A stretch of 64,000 nucleotides of DNA, from the NCBI RefSeq assembly GCF_026248685.1, contig NZ_CP111042.1:310001-374000 (forward strand), in the 5' to 3' direction. The stretch is from Haladaptatus caseinilyticus (GTDB taxonomy: Archaea > Halobacteriota > Halobacteria > Halobacteriales > Haladaptataceae). A model generated the notes under the pieces. It did no database searches. It was not told the origin of the DNA and worked only from the letters and a program-made list of their open reading frames with translations. Made by a program: the position numbers and the translations under genes. The first letter of the stretch is position 1. Each line of letters starts with the position of its first letter. Shown piece after piece: positions 15,618 to 23,918 of this stretch.

Positions 15618-15920
15618 ATGAGTACTCGGAAAGTCAACTTTCGTCTGCCGGAAGAACTTGTGACTCATGCAGATATCGCTGCTGAAGTCACGCATAAAAA
15701 CCGAACCGAACTCCTCATCGAAGCGCTTCGAGAGTACCTCAAGGAAATCGAATCAGAAGAGAGCTTTCAAGAAGCAGTCGTTGAACTCTATCTCGCAGAC
15801 GAACTTGATTTCGAAATCCTCCAGGACATAATCGGTCGCCAGGACGCAGAAGCAGTCCGTACCTCAAAGCAACTTCTTGATGAGGGAGACGACCTCGCCA
15901 ACAAACTTGCAGATCTGTAG
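15618..15920 (+). CDS. Ribbon-helix-helix antitoxin
   Basis: A 100-residue protein. The first ~45 residues are a ribbon-helix-helix DNA-binding domain (MSTRKVNFRLPEELVTHADIAAEVTHKNRTELLIEALREYL). A helical acidic C-terminus (LYLADELDFEILQDIIGRQDAEAVR) probably neutralises the toxin. The PIN gene starts at the base after this gene's stop codon, so the two are translationally linked. The TATA-like TTATTTTTTATC lies about 80 bases upstream. Confidence 0.85.
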   Translation: MSTRKVNFRLPEELVTHADIAAEVTHKNRTELLIEALREYLKEIESEESFQEAVVELYLADELDFEILQDIIGRQDAEAVRTSKQLLDEGDDLANKLADL

Positions 15921-16424
15921 ATGCTGGTTATCGATACAAGCGCATTCATTTCTCTCGCGATTGGTGATGTTCTCGATGACGTGCTAACCGAATACGACGT
16001 CGTGACGACGACACTCGTCATCGATGAACTCGAATCAACCGCAGAATATGATGATGTCCACGGTCACGGGGCAGTAACCGTCCTCGAACGTTCCGATCGC
16101 ATTAAGATTCTGGATATCCCCGCTCCAGATCTTTCTTCGAGTCGAATCGATGCTGGTGAGGCGAGTTGTGTCGCGGCTGTTGAAGAGATCGATGCAGCAT
16201 TTCTCATTACGGACGATTTTCGAGCACTTCCCGAACTCACTACTCTTGTCTCGGCTGATGTCGCTCTTTCACCAATTCTTCTTCGCGCACTCACCAAACG
16301 TGGTGTCCTTACTGATTCCGAAGCTCGATCTGCACTCGATACTATTGCACGTGATCGGGACTGGCTTGGTGCGCCAATCTATCACTATGCACAACGTCTC
16401 TTTGAAGAAGAGTCGGGAACGTAA
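15921..16424 (+). CDS. PIN-like toxin of RHH-PIN module
   Basis: A 167-residue PIN-fold protein with catalytic acids in LVIDTSAFISLA (residues 2-13), VIDELESTAEYDD (~34-46), IDAGEASCVAAVEE (~76-89) and LITDDFRALPEL (~94-105). This spacing and the C-terminal extension (SPILLRALTKRGVLTDSEARSALDTIARDRDW) are typical of haloarchaeal VapC-like proteins of about 165 residues. It is a predicted endoribonuclease inhibited by the upstream ribbon-helix-helix protein. Confidence 0.85.
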   Translation: MLVIDTSAFISLAIGDVLDDVLTEYDVVTTTLVIDELESTAEYDDVHGHGAVTVLERSDRIKILDIPAPDLSSSRIDAGEASCVAAVEEIDAAFLITDDFRALPELTTLVSADVALSPILLRALTKRGVLTDSEARSALDTIARDRDWLGAPIYHYAQRLFEEESGT

Positions 16425-16466
16425 TCACCCAAGAGTGGTTACTGAATACGGGTCACAAAAGACATT

Positions 16467-16784
16467 GGGAGGAAGAACGGTGCCCCCGGACTCATCGAAA
16501 TCACCAATGAGAGCCACGAGAACCCCGCAGACCACCAGTACACCGTCGCCATCGACGACGTCACTAAAGAACTGATGGCCTGCACCTGCCCGCATCACGT
16601 CCACCGCAACGCCTACTGCAAGCACATGGCCGCTGTCGAAACCGCAACCGACGACGGGACGCTCACGGCGTTCTCCTTCAAGGACGACAACGAGACCGAA
16701 CCGGAAGACTGTGACTGCGACGGCCTCGGCGACTTCCCGTGCTGGCTGTGCGCGAAAACAGGACGAAAAGAACTGCCGAACTAA
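16467..16784 (+). pseudogene. SWIM gene copy 4, leader fused to coding region by deletion
   Basis: GGAGGAAGAACGGTGCCC matches the leader of the intact copy at 10993-11006. It then continues directly as CCCGGACTCATCGAA, which belongs to codon ~32 of the coding region. A deletion of about 165 bases at a shared GTGCCC/GCC microhomology explains this. The frame then runs through ACTCPHHVHRNAYCKHM to CWLCAKTGRKELPN. It has no start codon before the internal ATG at 16575 and meets an upstream in-frame stop near 16443. Confidence 0.7.
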
Positions 16785-16814
16785 CCCACACTCCAGCCTT
16801 TTCGTTAGCTCATG

Positions 16815-17297
16815 TCAACGTGATCGTCGCTGGTAGTTCCACGTCGCCGCACAGAACGCAATACCACCAAGGAGCCACCATGGTCCCCATACAAACGTCT
16901 GCCAGTGGGCCGTTGTCCACGCTGCGAAAGCGGGAAAACCAATGAGTCCATTCTCGGTGAGTGCACCCTGAATGATAAAATCACCACCATGGAGAACTAG
17001 AAGTACGCTCACTCCCCATGCGAGGATAAGTACCAGCTGTCGAGGAAGCTGTTGGCCCCATGACTGAACAAGTGCGAGAGCGAGGATTCCGCCACCGATT
17101 TTCAAAATGCCAGTGAGCCAGAGGAGCGTGATGAACCAAGGGTCACCCGCAAGCTCTTGGCCGAGCGAAACGGTGTTGATTCCTGCCGTTCCACCGAGTG
17201 CCCAGTAAAAACTCATTGCGGCAAACACAATCATCCATGCGCTGGCCGTGTACCCAGCCCATACGGGTGGTAACGTGTCGTCGATGGGCTTCTCCAT
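16815..17297 (-). CDS. DUF3995 membrane protein
   Basis: A 160-residue membrane protein with four hydrophobic helices: WAGYTASAWMIVFAAMSFYWAL, WFITLLWLTGILKIGGGILALALV, LVLILAWGVSVLLVLHG and WGPWWLLGGIAFCAATW. The conserved FYWALGG near the end of helix 1 and GPWWLLGG in helix 4 are DUF3995 signatures. The role is unknown. The start at 17297 fits the short cytoplasmic N-terminus MEKPIDDTLPPVW. Confidence 0.75.
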   Translation of the reverse strand: MEKPIDDTLPPVWAGYTASAWMIVFAAMSFYWALGGTAGINTVSLGQELAGDPWFITLLWLTGILKIGGGILALALVQSWGQQLPRQLVLILAWGVSVLLVLHGGDFIIQGALTENGLIGFPAFAAWTTAHWQTFVWGPWWLLGGIAFCAATWNYQRRSR

Positions 17298-17389
17298 ATT
17301 CCTATATTTTTAGAGGTAGCTTTGCACGAAGTATCTACCTAGTCGAATTTACTGGTTGGCCGAACACAAAGCCACCGAGTTCCGTCACT

Positions 17390-17484
17390 ACCAGTCACTT
17401 TCCTAATCTGCTAGTCGAACGACTGACTGGGAAGTCTCACATCGAGCCAAACGACAGGCAGGGGGTCACGAAGTGCGATCCTTA
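17390..17484 (+). pseudogene. Internal fragment of SprT-like gene (copy 3)
   Basis: CACTTTCCTAATCTGCTAGTCGAACGACTGACTGGGAAGTCTCAC aligns base for base, with substitutions, to the HFPNLPIETIDWEVSH codons at 14002-14046. The next bases encode RAKRQAG, and an extra G in GCAGGGGGTC shifts the frame before VTKCDP. Only about 95 bases survive, about 600 bases downstream of SWIM copy 4, with the DUF3995 gene in between. Confidence 0.65.
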
Positions 17485-17556
17485 AACAGAGGCGGTAAAC
17501 CAGTTATTTGTGTTACCACCGATATACGTTGAAAATAGTTGTATTCTCACTGGTTG

Positions 17557-18186
17557 CTATAATGATCTCCTTTCAGTCGGCATTGACTTGCGCTGTTGCA
17601 GTATCTCGCGTATCGTTCTCGCTTGACTGGCCAACAAGATGAGTGCACACCCAAACCCAATGAGCGACTGTCGAAGTGCAATCGTACTTCCCCCACCCAC
17701 GACGACTTGCATCGGTACCATCAACGAGATGACGCCAAGGGAACACATTGCGCTCCCAATCGCTGCAAAGATCGGTGCATCAAAGGCACGAACAAGTCCA
17801 AAGAAGTGAAGTCCAACAATGATTGCCACCACTGACGTGATGGCACTCTCAAACCCAACGCGTGTGAGGATCGTCCCTGCAATTGGAAACGCAATCACCA
17901 TCAGTACCACTGAGATCCCGTATGCGCGGGTAGTGAATGGATTTTGCATGTTCCCACTGTCTTCTGTGGGCAGCCGTTGTGCTTTCCGATACAAGTATAA
18001 CGCAAGCGCAAGCAAAGCAAGCGTAACTCCGATCACCACAAATTGCCCCACGGTTTCGTATGGTACTGGTAAGCCGGCACTGCCATACAATCCCCATCCA
18101 AGTGCAAACACAGCGGAAATAAATGTGGAAAGTGCAATGCCTTGAACGGATTGTGCTGTCCGTTTGAGCGAGGACATAGATGGCAT
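17557..18186 (-). CDS. Six-helix membrane protein of unknown function
   Basis: A 209-residue integral membrane protein with about six transmembrane segments (ALSTFISAVFALGWGLYG, FVVIGVTLALLALALYLY, GISVVLMVIAFPIAGTIL, ITSVVAIIVGLHFFGLV, FAAIGSAMCSLGVISLMVP, LIGFGCALILLAS). The VGLHFFGLVRAFDAP stretch recurs in uncharacterised haloarchaeal membrane proteins. It lies divergent from the HTH_10 gene at 18445. Confidence 0.65.
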   Translation of the reverse strand: MPSMSSLKRTAQSVQGIALSTFISAVFALGWGLYGSAGLPVPYETVGQFVVIGVTLALLALALYLYRKAQRLPTEDSGNMQNPFTTRAYGISVVLMVIAFPIAGTILTRVGFESAITSVVAIIVGLHFFGLVRAFDAPIFAAIGSAMCSLGVISLMVPMQVVVGGGSTIALRQSLIGFGCALILLASQARTIREILQQRKSMPTERRSL

Positions 18187-18444
18187 TTCATTGCTATTGC
18201 TGATATTAACTGTATCGGATAGGATTATTGTCTGCTAAACCAGCCCAAAACTTCCTCCAAAGATTCCTCCGAACAGAAAGTACACCGCAACGTCTCTCGA
18301 TTTACAGCATGGATAACCGTCAGCGCATTTCCGACGTCAACGATGAGTGATTTGCCGAGTACTCAAATGTCACAGACTGGCGATAGACTCGAGTCACGGT
18401 GCTCTCAACAAAACGATTTGCTGCTTCATATCGTCCTCTCAGAC

Positions 18445-19095
18445 ATGAGATTTGTAACAATACTTCTCACTCCCACCGAGTCTACATTTGATCCCATCGT
18501 GCAGGCGTTTGCCGACGACTCGGCAGTGAGACGGCAAGCAGTAGATCATATACGGATGTTAGATGATGGAACCGGTGTGCTTCTCGTCCAATTCGACGGA
18601 GAGCGCGAGCGAGCGGAGGCACTATTGGACGCCCACCCTAATGTTCTCGCATACGATATCTCCGAGGTGGATAACAGCCTCTATGCGTACGTTCACCAGA
18701 AATGGAGCGAGACTGCTACATCGTTCCATTCCATCGTGCAGACGCACGGACTCGTCGTCGATACTCCGATGACATTTACCGAAGACAGTGATCTGCAGGT
18801 AACACTGCTTGGAGAGCAACAGACGATCCAGACAGCGCTCGCAGAGATACCCGACACTTTCGACTGTTCTGTTGAAACCATCGGCGACTATTCACCATCG
18901 ACCACACGGCTGTTCGAACAATTGACCGAACGCCAACAGGAGGCGATAACGGTTGCACTCAAACTAGGCTACTTTCGCGACCCACGAATGGCCACATACA
19001 AAGATATCGGCGAAGAACTCGGCTGTGGGCCTGAAACCGTAGGAGAGCACCTACGAAAAGCCCAGGCGACGATATTTGCTGAACTTGTCCCCTGA
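18445..19095 (+). CDS. HTH_10 (bacterio-opsin-activator-like) regulator, intact
   Basis: A 216-residue transcription regulator. Residues 1-145 form the sensor-like N-terminal region (MRFVTILLTPTESTFDPIVQAF, DISEVDNSLYAYVHQKWSE). Residues ~155-216 are the HTH_10 domain: LTERQQEAITVALKLGYFRDPR, then YKDIGEELGCGPETVGEHLRKAQATIF. The start at 18445 is chosen by alignment with the broken paralogue at 20628-21272; an in-frame ATG at 18343 lies further upstream. A DoxX gene follows in the same direction after about 140 bases, so this is its likely regulator. Confidence 0.85.
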   Translation: MRFVTILLTPTESTFDPIVQAFADDSAVRRQAVDHIRMLDDGTGVLLVQFDGERERAEALLDAHPNVLAYDISEVDNSLYAYVHQKWSETATSFHSIVQTHGLVVDTPMTFTEDSDLQVTLLGEQQTIQTALAEIPDTFDCSVETIGDYSPSTTRLFEQLTERQQEAITVALKLGYFRDPRMATYKDIGEELGCGPETVGEHLRKAQATIFAELVP

Positions 19096-19237
19096 GCCAT
19101 CTCACGAGCGTTGTCCCCATTCATAGGTTAAGTGTCGACGATACAGTCTCCACTCCATGCAGTGGGTTGTTTCTCGGTATATAGCCGACCCCATATATGG
19201 TGGAGCATCCTGATTCCCACTGCTGCCTTAGTCACAA

Positions 19238-19618
19238 ATGCCTATGAGCACTATTGAAACAGCCATTCTCGTCGTACAAGGACTGCTCGGACTCATCATG
19301 GTGGCGTCGGGTGGGGTGAAGTTCATTCGCACTGACTTCCATACAACGCAGTTCGAGCAGTTCGGGTACCCACAGTGGTTCCTGGTCGTAGCTGGCGGTG
19401 TCGAAGTTCTCGGCGGTCTCGGTCTCCTCGCCGGGCTCGTATTCACACCCATACTCGGTGTACTTGGTGGCTTCCTGATCGCCGTAACGATGATCGGAGC
19501 CATTCTGACACACCTCATCCGGGTTGACGATCCGCTCTCGGCATCAACCCCAGCGGCGGTCTTCCTCGTAGCCGGACTCATCGTCACGATATCCCGACTG
19601 CTCTCATTCCAGCTCTGA
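19238..19618 (+). CDS. DoxX-family membrane protein
   Basis: A 126-residue, four-helix DoxX-like protein: AILVVQGLLGLIMVASGGVKF, WFLVVAGGVEVLGGLGLLAGLVF, LGVLGGFLIAVTMIGAILTHL and AAVFLVAGLIVTISRLL. DoxX proteins are membrane components linked to redox or detoxification chemistry; no specific substrate can be read. Its stop codon (TGA 19616-19618) coincides with the first bases of a SWIM gene fragment, so the 3' end of this gene may have been set by that insertion. Confidence 0.8.
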   Translation: MPMSTIETAILVVQGLLGLIMVASGGVKFIRTDFHTTQFEQFGYPQWFLVVAGGVEVLGGLGLLAGLVFTPILGVLGGFLIAVTMIGAILTHLIRVDDPLSASTPAAVFLVAGLIVTISRLLSFQL

Positions 19619-19735
19619 GAGCCACGAGAATCCCGCAGACCACCAATACACAGTCTCTATCGATGACGTGATCGATAACCTGATGGCCTGTACGTATCCC
19701 AATCACGTCCACCGCAACGCCTACTTATCTGATTC
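19615..19735 (+). pseudogene. SWIM gene copy 5, short internal fragment
   Basis: From TGAGAGCCACGAGAATCCCGCAGACCACC to CACCGCAACGCCTACTTA the sequence matches codons ESHENPADHQY to HRNAY of the other copies, but the first two SWIM ligands read ACTYP (second Cys lost) and the motif ends before the last Cys-His pair. Both ends are abrupt. It abuts the DoxX stop codon. The following 19736-20000 holds nothing I can support. Confidence 0.7.
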
Positions 19736-20000
19736 TTAGCAGAGCTGGATACGGAAACCTACACAGATAAAGTCGCCCAGTGAGCATTGGTAGTGATCGA
19801 AACGTTGACTCGTTCGACGAACCCGTGAACCGTTTGCCGCTCCTGTTATGTAGTCACCATAATAAATACGTACATTCACTAATTTCGGATAAAGTTGGAA
19901 TGAATACCTTATGATCCTCAACGAGGAAGATTCGCTGATTCCATCTTTAACCACTGTTGTCACCCCATGTGTCGGAAAGGAACACAAATATCGGGTCCTC

Positions 20001-20498
20001 TTAGACCCACCCAGTCGCCCAGAGGAGTAAACCAATGAAGAAGAGCTGAATCACAAACCGAAACCAGATCGGGGTCGGCGGCTTTCCATTCATTTCAATC
20101 TTCTCGCGCACGGCAATCACGTTCGCTGGGAACATCATCATAAGAAGAATTGTTAGCCCAAGACCAGCCCATGAGACGAATCCTGGTAGAAGTAACCCAA
20201 TTGCGCCGGCAATTTCTGCAAGACCAGTGACCGTCACTAACAATCCCGGAGCCGGAAATACGTTCGGCACCATCTGAATGAGGGTGCCCCGAGTTCCAGC
20301 GAAGTGAGAGAGGCTCGTGAAAACGAACATTGCAGCAAGTGCGAATCGAGTGGCCATCGACCACGAGTCAAAGACCGTCACGCCGAGCAAGCCGAGACCA
20401 CGGAGGGCTATCAGTACAGCGAGTAGCAGGAGAAACGGCACGACAAAGTATGGGTTGCCGCGTCGATTGTCTACGTTCACGGTTGCAGTTTCTTCCAT
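20001..20498 (-). CDS. DoxX-family membrane protein, longer paralogue
   Basis: A 165-residue protein with about five hydrophobic helices (FVVPFLLLLAVLIALRGLGLLGV, ATRFALAAMFVFTSLSHFAG, LLVTVTGLAEIAGAIGLLLPG, GLTILLMMMFPANVIAV, RFVIQLFFIGLLLWATGWV). SLSHFAGTRG and the GLAEIAGAIGLL helix are DoxX-type signatures. The neighbouring broken HTH_10 gene (20628-21272) is on the same strand upstream. The pair mirrors the intact HTH_10/DoxX pair at 18.4-19.6 kb. Confidence 0.75.
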   Translation of the reverse strand: MEETATVNVDNRRGNPYFVVPFLLLLAVLIALRGLGLLGVTVFDSWSMATRFALAAMFVFTSLSHFAGTRGTLIQMVPNVFPAPGLLVTVTGLAEIAGAIGLLLPGFVSWAGLGLTILLMMMFPANVIAVREKIEMNGKPPTPIWFRFVIQLFFIGLLLWATGWV

Positions 20499-20627
20499 AA
20501 TACTCCAATATCATGATCGAGAATGAGCGCGGTGCCGAACAGTTCTGGTTCCGGAAGCTAACTCAAAACATTGGTAACAACCGTTGAAAGTGACGTAGAA
20601 AGGCATATCACTGTTTCATAAACCGAA

Positions 20628-21272
20628 TCAAAGCGCAGCTTGGGAGAGAATCCTTGCCTCGATTTTCTGGAGGTGCTCGCCTACCGTCGCTACACTGAGA
20701 TCAACTTCATCAGCGATATCCCTGATCCCTGCCTGTCTCAGATAGTCATAATACCCTTGTGCGGTAGCGGCAATCAGTATCTCACGCTGACGATCAGTTA
20801 GTAAAGATTTGAGGCGACGACTTTCCGAGTGATATTCACCTGTTCGTTCAAGTTTAGCGTCAGCGAGTTCTTCGATTCCATCGAAAACTTGACGCAGTAG
20901 CTCGTCTTCTCCGATAAACGTAATTCGGAGATGACCGTTGCGGAGAAACTCGATCGGCATATCGAGAATTACTTCGACACTCTGGAGCCCTATTAGGAGT
21001 GATTAAAGTGGGTCATCTAGCTCACAGTGAATATACACAAGCCCATCACCATGTTCCGGAACATCGCACTGCAATACGTCTGGATTTCCGTCGAATATTG
21101 CTCGCGCGTGGGTGAGGTCACCGCGAAGTTGGTATAGCAAAACGACAGTTCCATCAGCTAAAACGTTGAAATGATGTAGATATTCTCGAATCACCGTATC
21201 GTCATTCATCGAATCGAAAACCGATACGAACCCCTTTTCACTCGATCCAACTACGACCGTCATGTACCTCAT
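20628..21272 (-). pseudogene. HTH_10 regulator interrupted by an in-frame stop
   Basis: The N-terminal half (MRYMTVVVGSSEKGFVSVFDS to YIHCELDDPL) ends in TAA at 21005-21003. The same reading frame continues with SLLIGLQSVEVILDMPIEFLRNGHLRITF and the HTH_10 domain (LTDRQREILIAATAQGYYD, IRDIADEVDLSVATVGEHLQKIEARIL). No frame change is needed. The layout matches the intact paralogue at 18445, so a single nonsense codon splits the sensor from the DNA-binding part. A separate start at ATG 20960 could still give a free HTH fragment. Confidence 0.75.
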
Positions 21273-21411
21273 AGTCATTTCGTAGGAAGGCTGGCAAGAA
21301 AAGCAGTTGCTAGAGTTGCCACCCATTGACAAGGAGGTTAGAAAGGCAGCGCGTTCGGCAGGCGGGACAACCTAAGAATCACCGGGAGTTTACTGAGCGC
21401 AGCACGCACCA

Positions 21412-21802
21412 CCCTTGAAGCTGACGAGACGGCACAGAAACGCGCACAGGCCGAATAACTAGCCTTCGACGTCGATACTCCCGGATTCGTAAAGTCACCA
21501 ACGAGAGCCACGAGAACCCCGCAGCCCACCAGTACACCCTCTCCATCGACGACGTGACCGAGGAACTGATGGCCTGCACGTGCCCGCATCACGTCCACCG
21601 CAACGCCTTTTGCAAACATATGGCCGCCGTCGAAAACGCGACGGATGACAGGATGCTCGACACATTCCCATCGGAGGACGAGCGTATCAGTGGCCCGTAC
21701 ACTGGCTACGACAAGTACGGCAACGTCGATCACACCTACTGGCAGTGTGAGGACTGTGGTGCGGAAGCCACCCGGAAGGGCGCACTCACCGACTGCTGCT
21801 AA
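21412..21802 (+). pseudogene. SWIM gene copy 6 with alternative zinc-ribbon tail
   Basis: Homology starts at CTTGAAGCTGACGAGACGGCACAG. The codon after GCC-GAA is TAA instead of CAA, and a 1-base deletion in GGATTCGTAAAGTC shifts the frame. The SWIM motif ACTCPHHVHRNAFCKHM is intact. The C-terminus differs from the other copies: GPYTGYDKYGNVDHTYWQCEDCG with TDCC, a Cys-rich ribbon. So at least two subfamilies of this gene are present. An SprT-like N-terminus follows at 21823. Confidence 0.7.
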
Positions 21803-21822
21803 CCCACTCACTTCTTCTATTT

Positions 21823-22023
21823 ATGTCACGCCAAACAACGCTGTCCGATGGTGTCCAGCGAACGCTGACCGAGTGTGCGGTTGATTCGACCGAACGCGAC
21901 GACACACCGACGACTGAGCAGACCTACTTGTCCGAGCACGACAGCATGTCGCGAGTTGTAACCACGGCGTATCCTGGTGGGCTGAGCGAATTTAAAGACG
22001 TGTTCTGTTTTCAATCAGTTTAA
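21823..22023 (+). pseudogene. N-terminal remnant of SprT-like gene (copy 4)
   Basis: ATG 21823 lies 20 bases after the SWIM stop and opens MSRQTTLSDGVQRTLTECAVDSTERDDTPTTEQ, matching the start and Thr/Asp linker of copy 2. After about residue 45 the sequence diverges and it ends at 22023 with no protease domain. The matching C-terminal half may be the fragment at 23236-23607. Confidence 0.55.
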
Positions 22024-22200
22024 TGTCTCGGTGAGTGTCTATTACTCGGTATAATTTCTGCTTGCACATTTCCTATCTGAGTAAATGCCGTCCATATCCA
22101 AAATTAGTTGCAAAATATTATAGAATATATTCCATTTTTTTCCTATACAAGTAATTCGAAAGACTAAAAATGGTAATTCATCAATACGGCGTACTCTGTG

Positions 22201-22530
22201 ATGTCGGATTCGCTTCGCAATCAAATTCGGGGTCTCTATGAGACTTCTCCAGCACAGTATGGAATGCTTCAATCATATTCTGAAGAACTCGAAGCACTTC
22301 TCACTGGATGTTCGCATAATTACCCTACAGTCAAACAATTATTAGCATCACCTGACACGCCAGCTATTCCACCACAAGTTGTTGGAAATCTTCTTTCACT
22401 CTGTGACCAATTCGGGATTCTTGTGACCCACAGCGAGCGAAATACGAGCAATCGATATGATCTCACTCAGTTCAACCAGAACCGAATGCAGGAGTTAGTT
22501 CACCTGCTGAATCAAGAACCGCTCGACTGA
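22201..22530 (+). CDS. Small hypothetical protein
   Basis: A 109-residue soluble protein (MSDSLRNQIRGLYETSPAQYGMLQSYSEELEALLTGCS...). The middle segment PPQVVGNLLSLCDQFGILVTHSERNTSNRYDLTQF has the helix-turn-strand look of a winged helix, so a DNA-binding role is possible. I do not recognise the family. The base composition is more AT-rich than its neighbours. Confidence 0.5.
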   Translation: MSDSLRNQIRGLYETSPAQYGMLQSYSEELEALLTGCSHNYPTVKQLLASPDTPAIPPQVVGNLLSLCDQFGILVTHSERNTSNRYDLTQFNQNRMQELVHLLNQEPLD

Positions 22531-22735
22531 ACTCGTATCCATCATTCGCACTCGAAATAGGTTATCTGCGGCATCATCACCGAATCCATTTCACTGCATA
22601 GCTCGCCACCGATGACCCCCCTGGAACAAGCGCGAATGCATACTGTAATAATGCAAGCTCGTGAATTTCATTTCACAAGTCAATATTGTGACTAAAATCT
22701 TTCTACCGCCACCGCTGGTAGCCTCTGCCTCACCC

Positions 22736-23200
22736 ATGACTGACCAACCCCGCACCAGCCGACGCACCGCCCTCAAACTGACTGGTAGTGCCCTCACAGC
22801 AACCGCTCTTGCTGGCTGTACTAGCAGTTTACCAGGCAGTGGCGAGAGCAAGCAAGAAGGCGGATCCAAAAACAAGCAGAAAGGCAAAGAAATCCGCTTA
22901 GGAGCCAAACAAAGCGGGTGGCAAGGCCGTGCGCCCAAATCCATCAAAGGCAAGAAAAACCCGACACTCACACTCCACCCCGGCCAGAAGTACACCCTCA
23001 CGTGGGAGAACCTCGACGGCAAAGAGCACGAACTCTACATCGTCAACAAGAAGGACAAACCAGTCGTCAAGAGCGAGGATGCCGAGGAGAAAGGCAAGAC
23101 CGTGAGTACGACCTTCACCGCCTCGAAAAAGATGACCCAATACTACTGTGAGTATCACCCGCAATCGATGCGCGGCGATATCAAACTCCAGCAAAAGTAG
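22736..23200 (+). CDS. Tat lipoprotein cupredoxin (plastocyanin/halocyanin-like), lysine-rich
   Basis: A 154-residue exported copper protein. Tat motif TSRRTALKLTGSALTATALAGC with lipobox cysteine near residue 27. Copper ligands are His in KEHELYIVN (near residue 102) and Cys, His and Met in YYCEYHPQSMRG (near 138-147), the classic type-1 site. It would act as a surface electron carrier. Unusually for a haloarchaeon the mature protein is very lysine-rich (KNKQKGKEIRL, KSIKGKKNP, NKKDKPVVK), giving a predicted basic pI. The ATG at 22736 is chosen because the signal starts there. Confidence 0.8.
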   Translation: MTDQPRTSRRTALKLTGSALTATALAGCTSSLPGSGESKQEGGSKNKQKGKEIRLGAKQSGWQGRAPKSIKGKKNPTLTLHPGQKYTLTWENLDGKEHELYIVNKKDKPVVKSEDAEEKGKTVSTTFTASKKMTQYYCEYHPQSMRGDIKLQQK

Positions 23201-23235
23201 AACGTCGCTTATCCAGTAGCAACCCCGAAACTCCC

Positions 23236-23607
23236 GTTTTTGTACCGTTTGTGGCTACTTTCTACGACCCGACAACAGCGGAGATCGCGTTTGCGCTGGC
23301 TCGGAAGATCTACGAATATCATAGGAAGGAGTACTTCAGTGAAACCGTCCGGCACGAACTGATTCACGCGTGGCAGTACCACGAGTTCGGTGAGGCAGAT
23401 CATGGAGCAACGTTCGCACGGTGGACGGACGCCCTCGACACAACCCAGCACTGTAAGCGGTTCACATCGCCGAACTAGTGGGTGATTTGCGAAGACTGTG
23501 GTGGACGACTCCCGCGCTACCAACGCTCGAAGGTCGCCAAACAGCCTGAGCAGTACAGTTGTGGCGATTGCGGTGGGTCGCTGCGGGTTGAGGAGGCCGC
23601 CGAATGA
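23236..23607 (+). pseudogene. C-terminal half of SprT-like metalloprotease with internal stop
   Basis: The frame encodes FYDPTTAEIAFALARK, then the zinc-protease helix VRHELIHAWQYHEFGEADHG (HExxH plus a third His), then the DALDTTQHCKRFTSP segment. A TAG at 23476-23478 interrupts it. The same frame continues as WVICEDCGGRLPRYQRSK and CGDCGGSLRVEEAAE, the C-terminal zinc ribbon, to TGA 23607. The N-terminal half is missing, but copies of it lie at 13855 and 21823. SprT/Spartan proteases cut DNA-crosslinked proteins; this copy is unlikely to be active. Confidence 0.7.
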
Positions 23608-23684
23608 GTCCACAACGCTGTCCGACGTGCGGCCAAACGGTGTTGACAATGGAGGTTTGTGATCCGTCGCCAATTATGTGGTGA
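23604..23684 (+). CDS. Tiny CxxC peptide gene overlapping the SprT remnant
   Basis: ATG 23604 overlaps the SprT stop (ATGA) and encodes 26 residues, MSPQRCPTCGQTVLTMEVC..., with a CPTCG knuckle. The overlap suggests it was the next gene in the SprT transcription unit. It may be a genuine micro-zinc-finger or the start of a longer, truncated protein. Confidence 0.35.
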   Translation: MSPQRCPTCGQTVLTMEVCDPSPIMW

Positions 23685-23918
23685 GTACTACGATATACTT
23701 TTGCTATGACTTGCTTCGAAAGAACTGGCGGACGTGAGACTACGCCGACTGATCACCAACTGACTAGACAATAACTTTTATTTAGTAGTAACGTGGCAAT
23801 AAGGTCTCCGTCAGATCATAGGGGAACTTTACTTCGAAGTTAAGTGAGAGCCTCAAATTTGACTCTTACTTAATATCGTCCAGAAATGGGGAAAGTTGAG
23901 TATTATTTTATGGGATTC

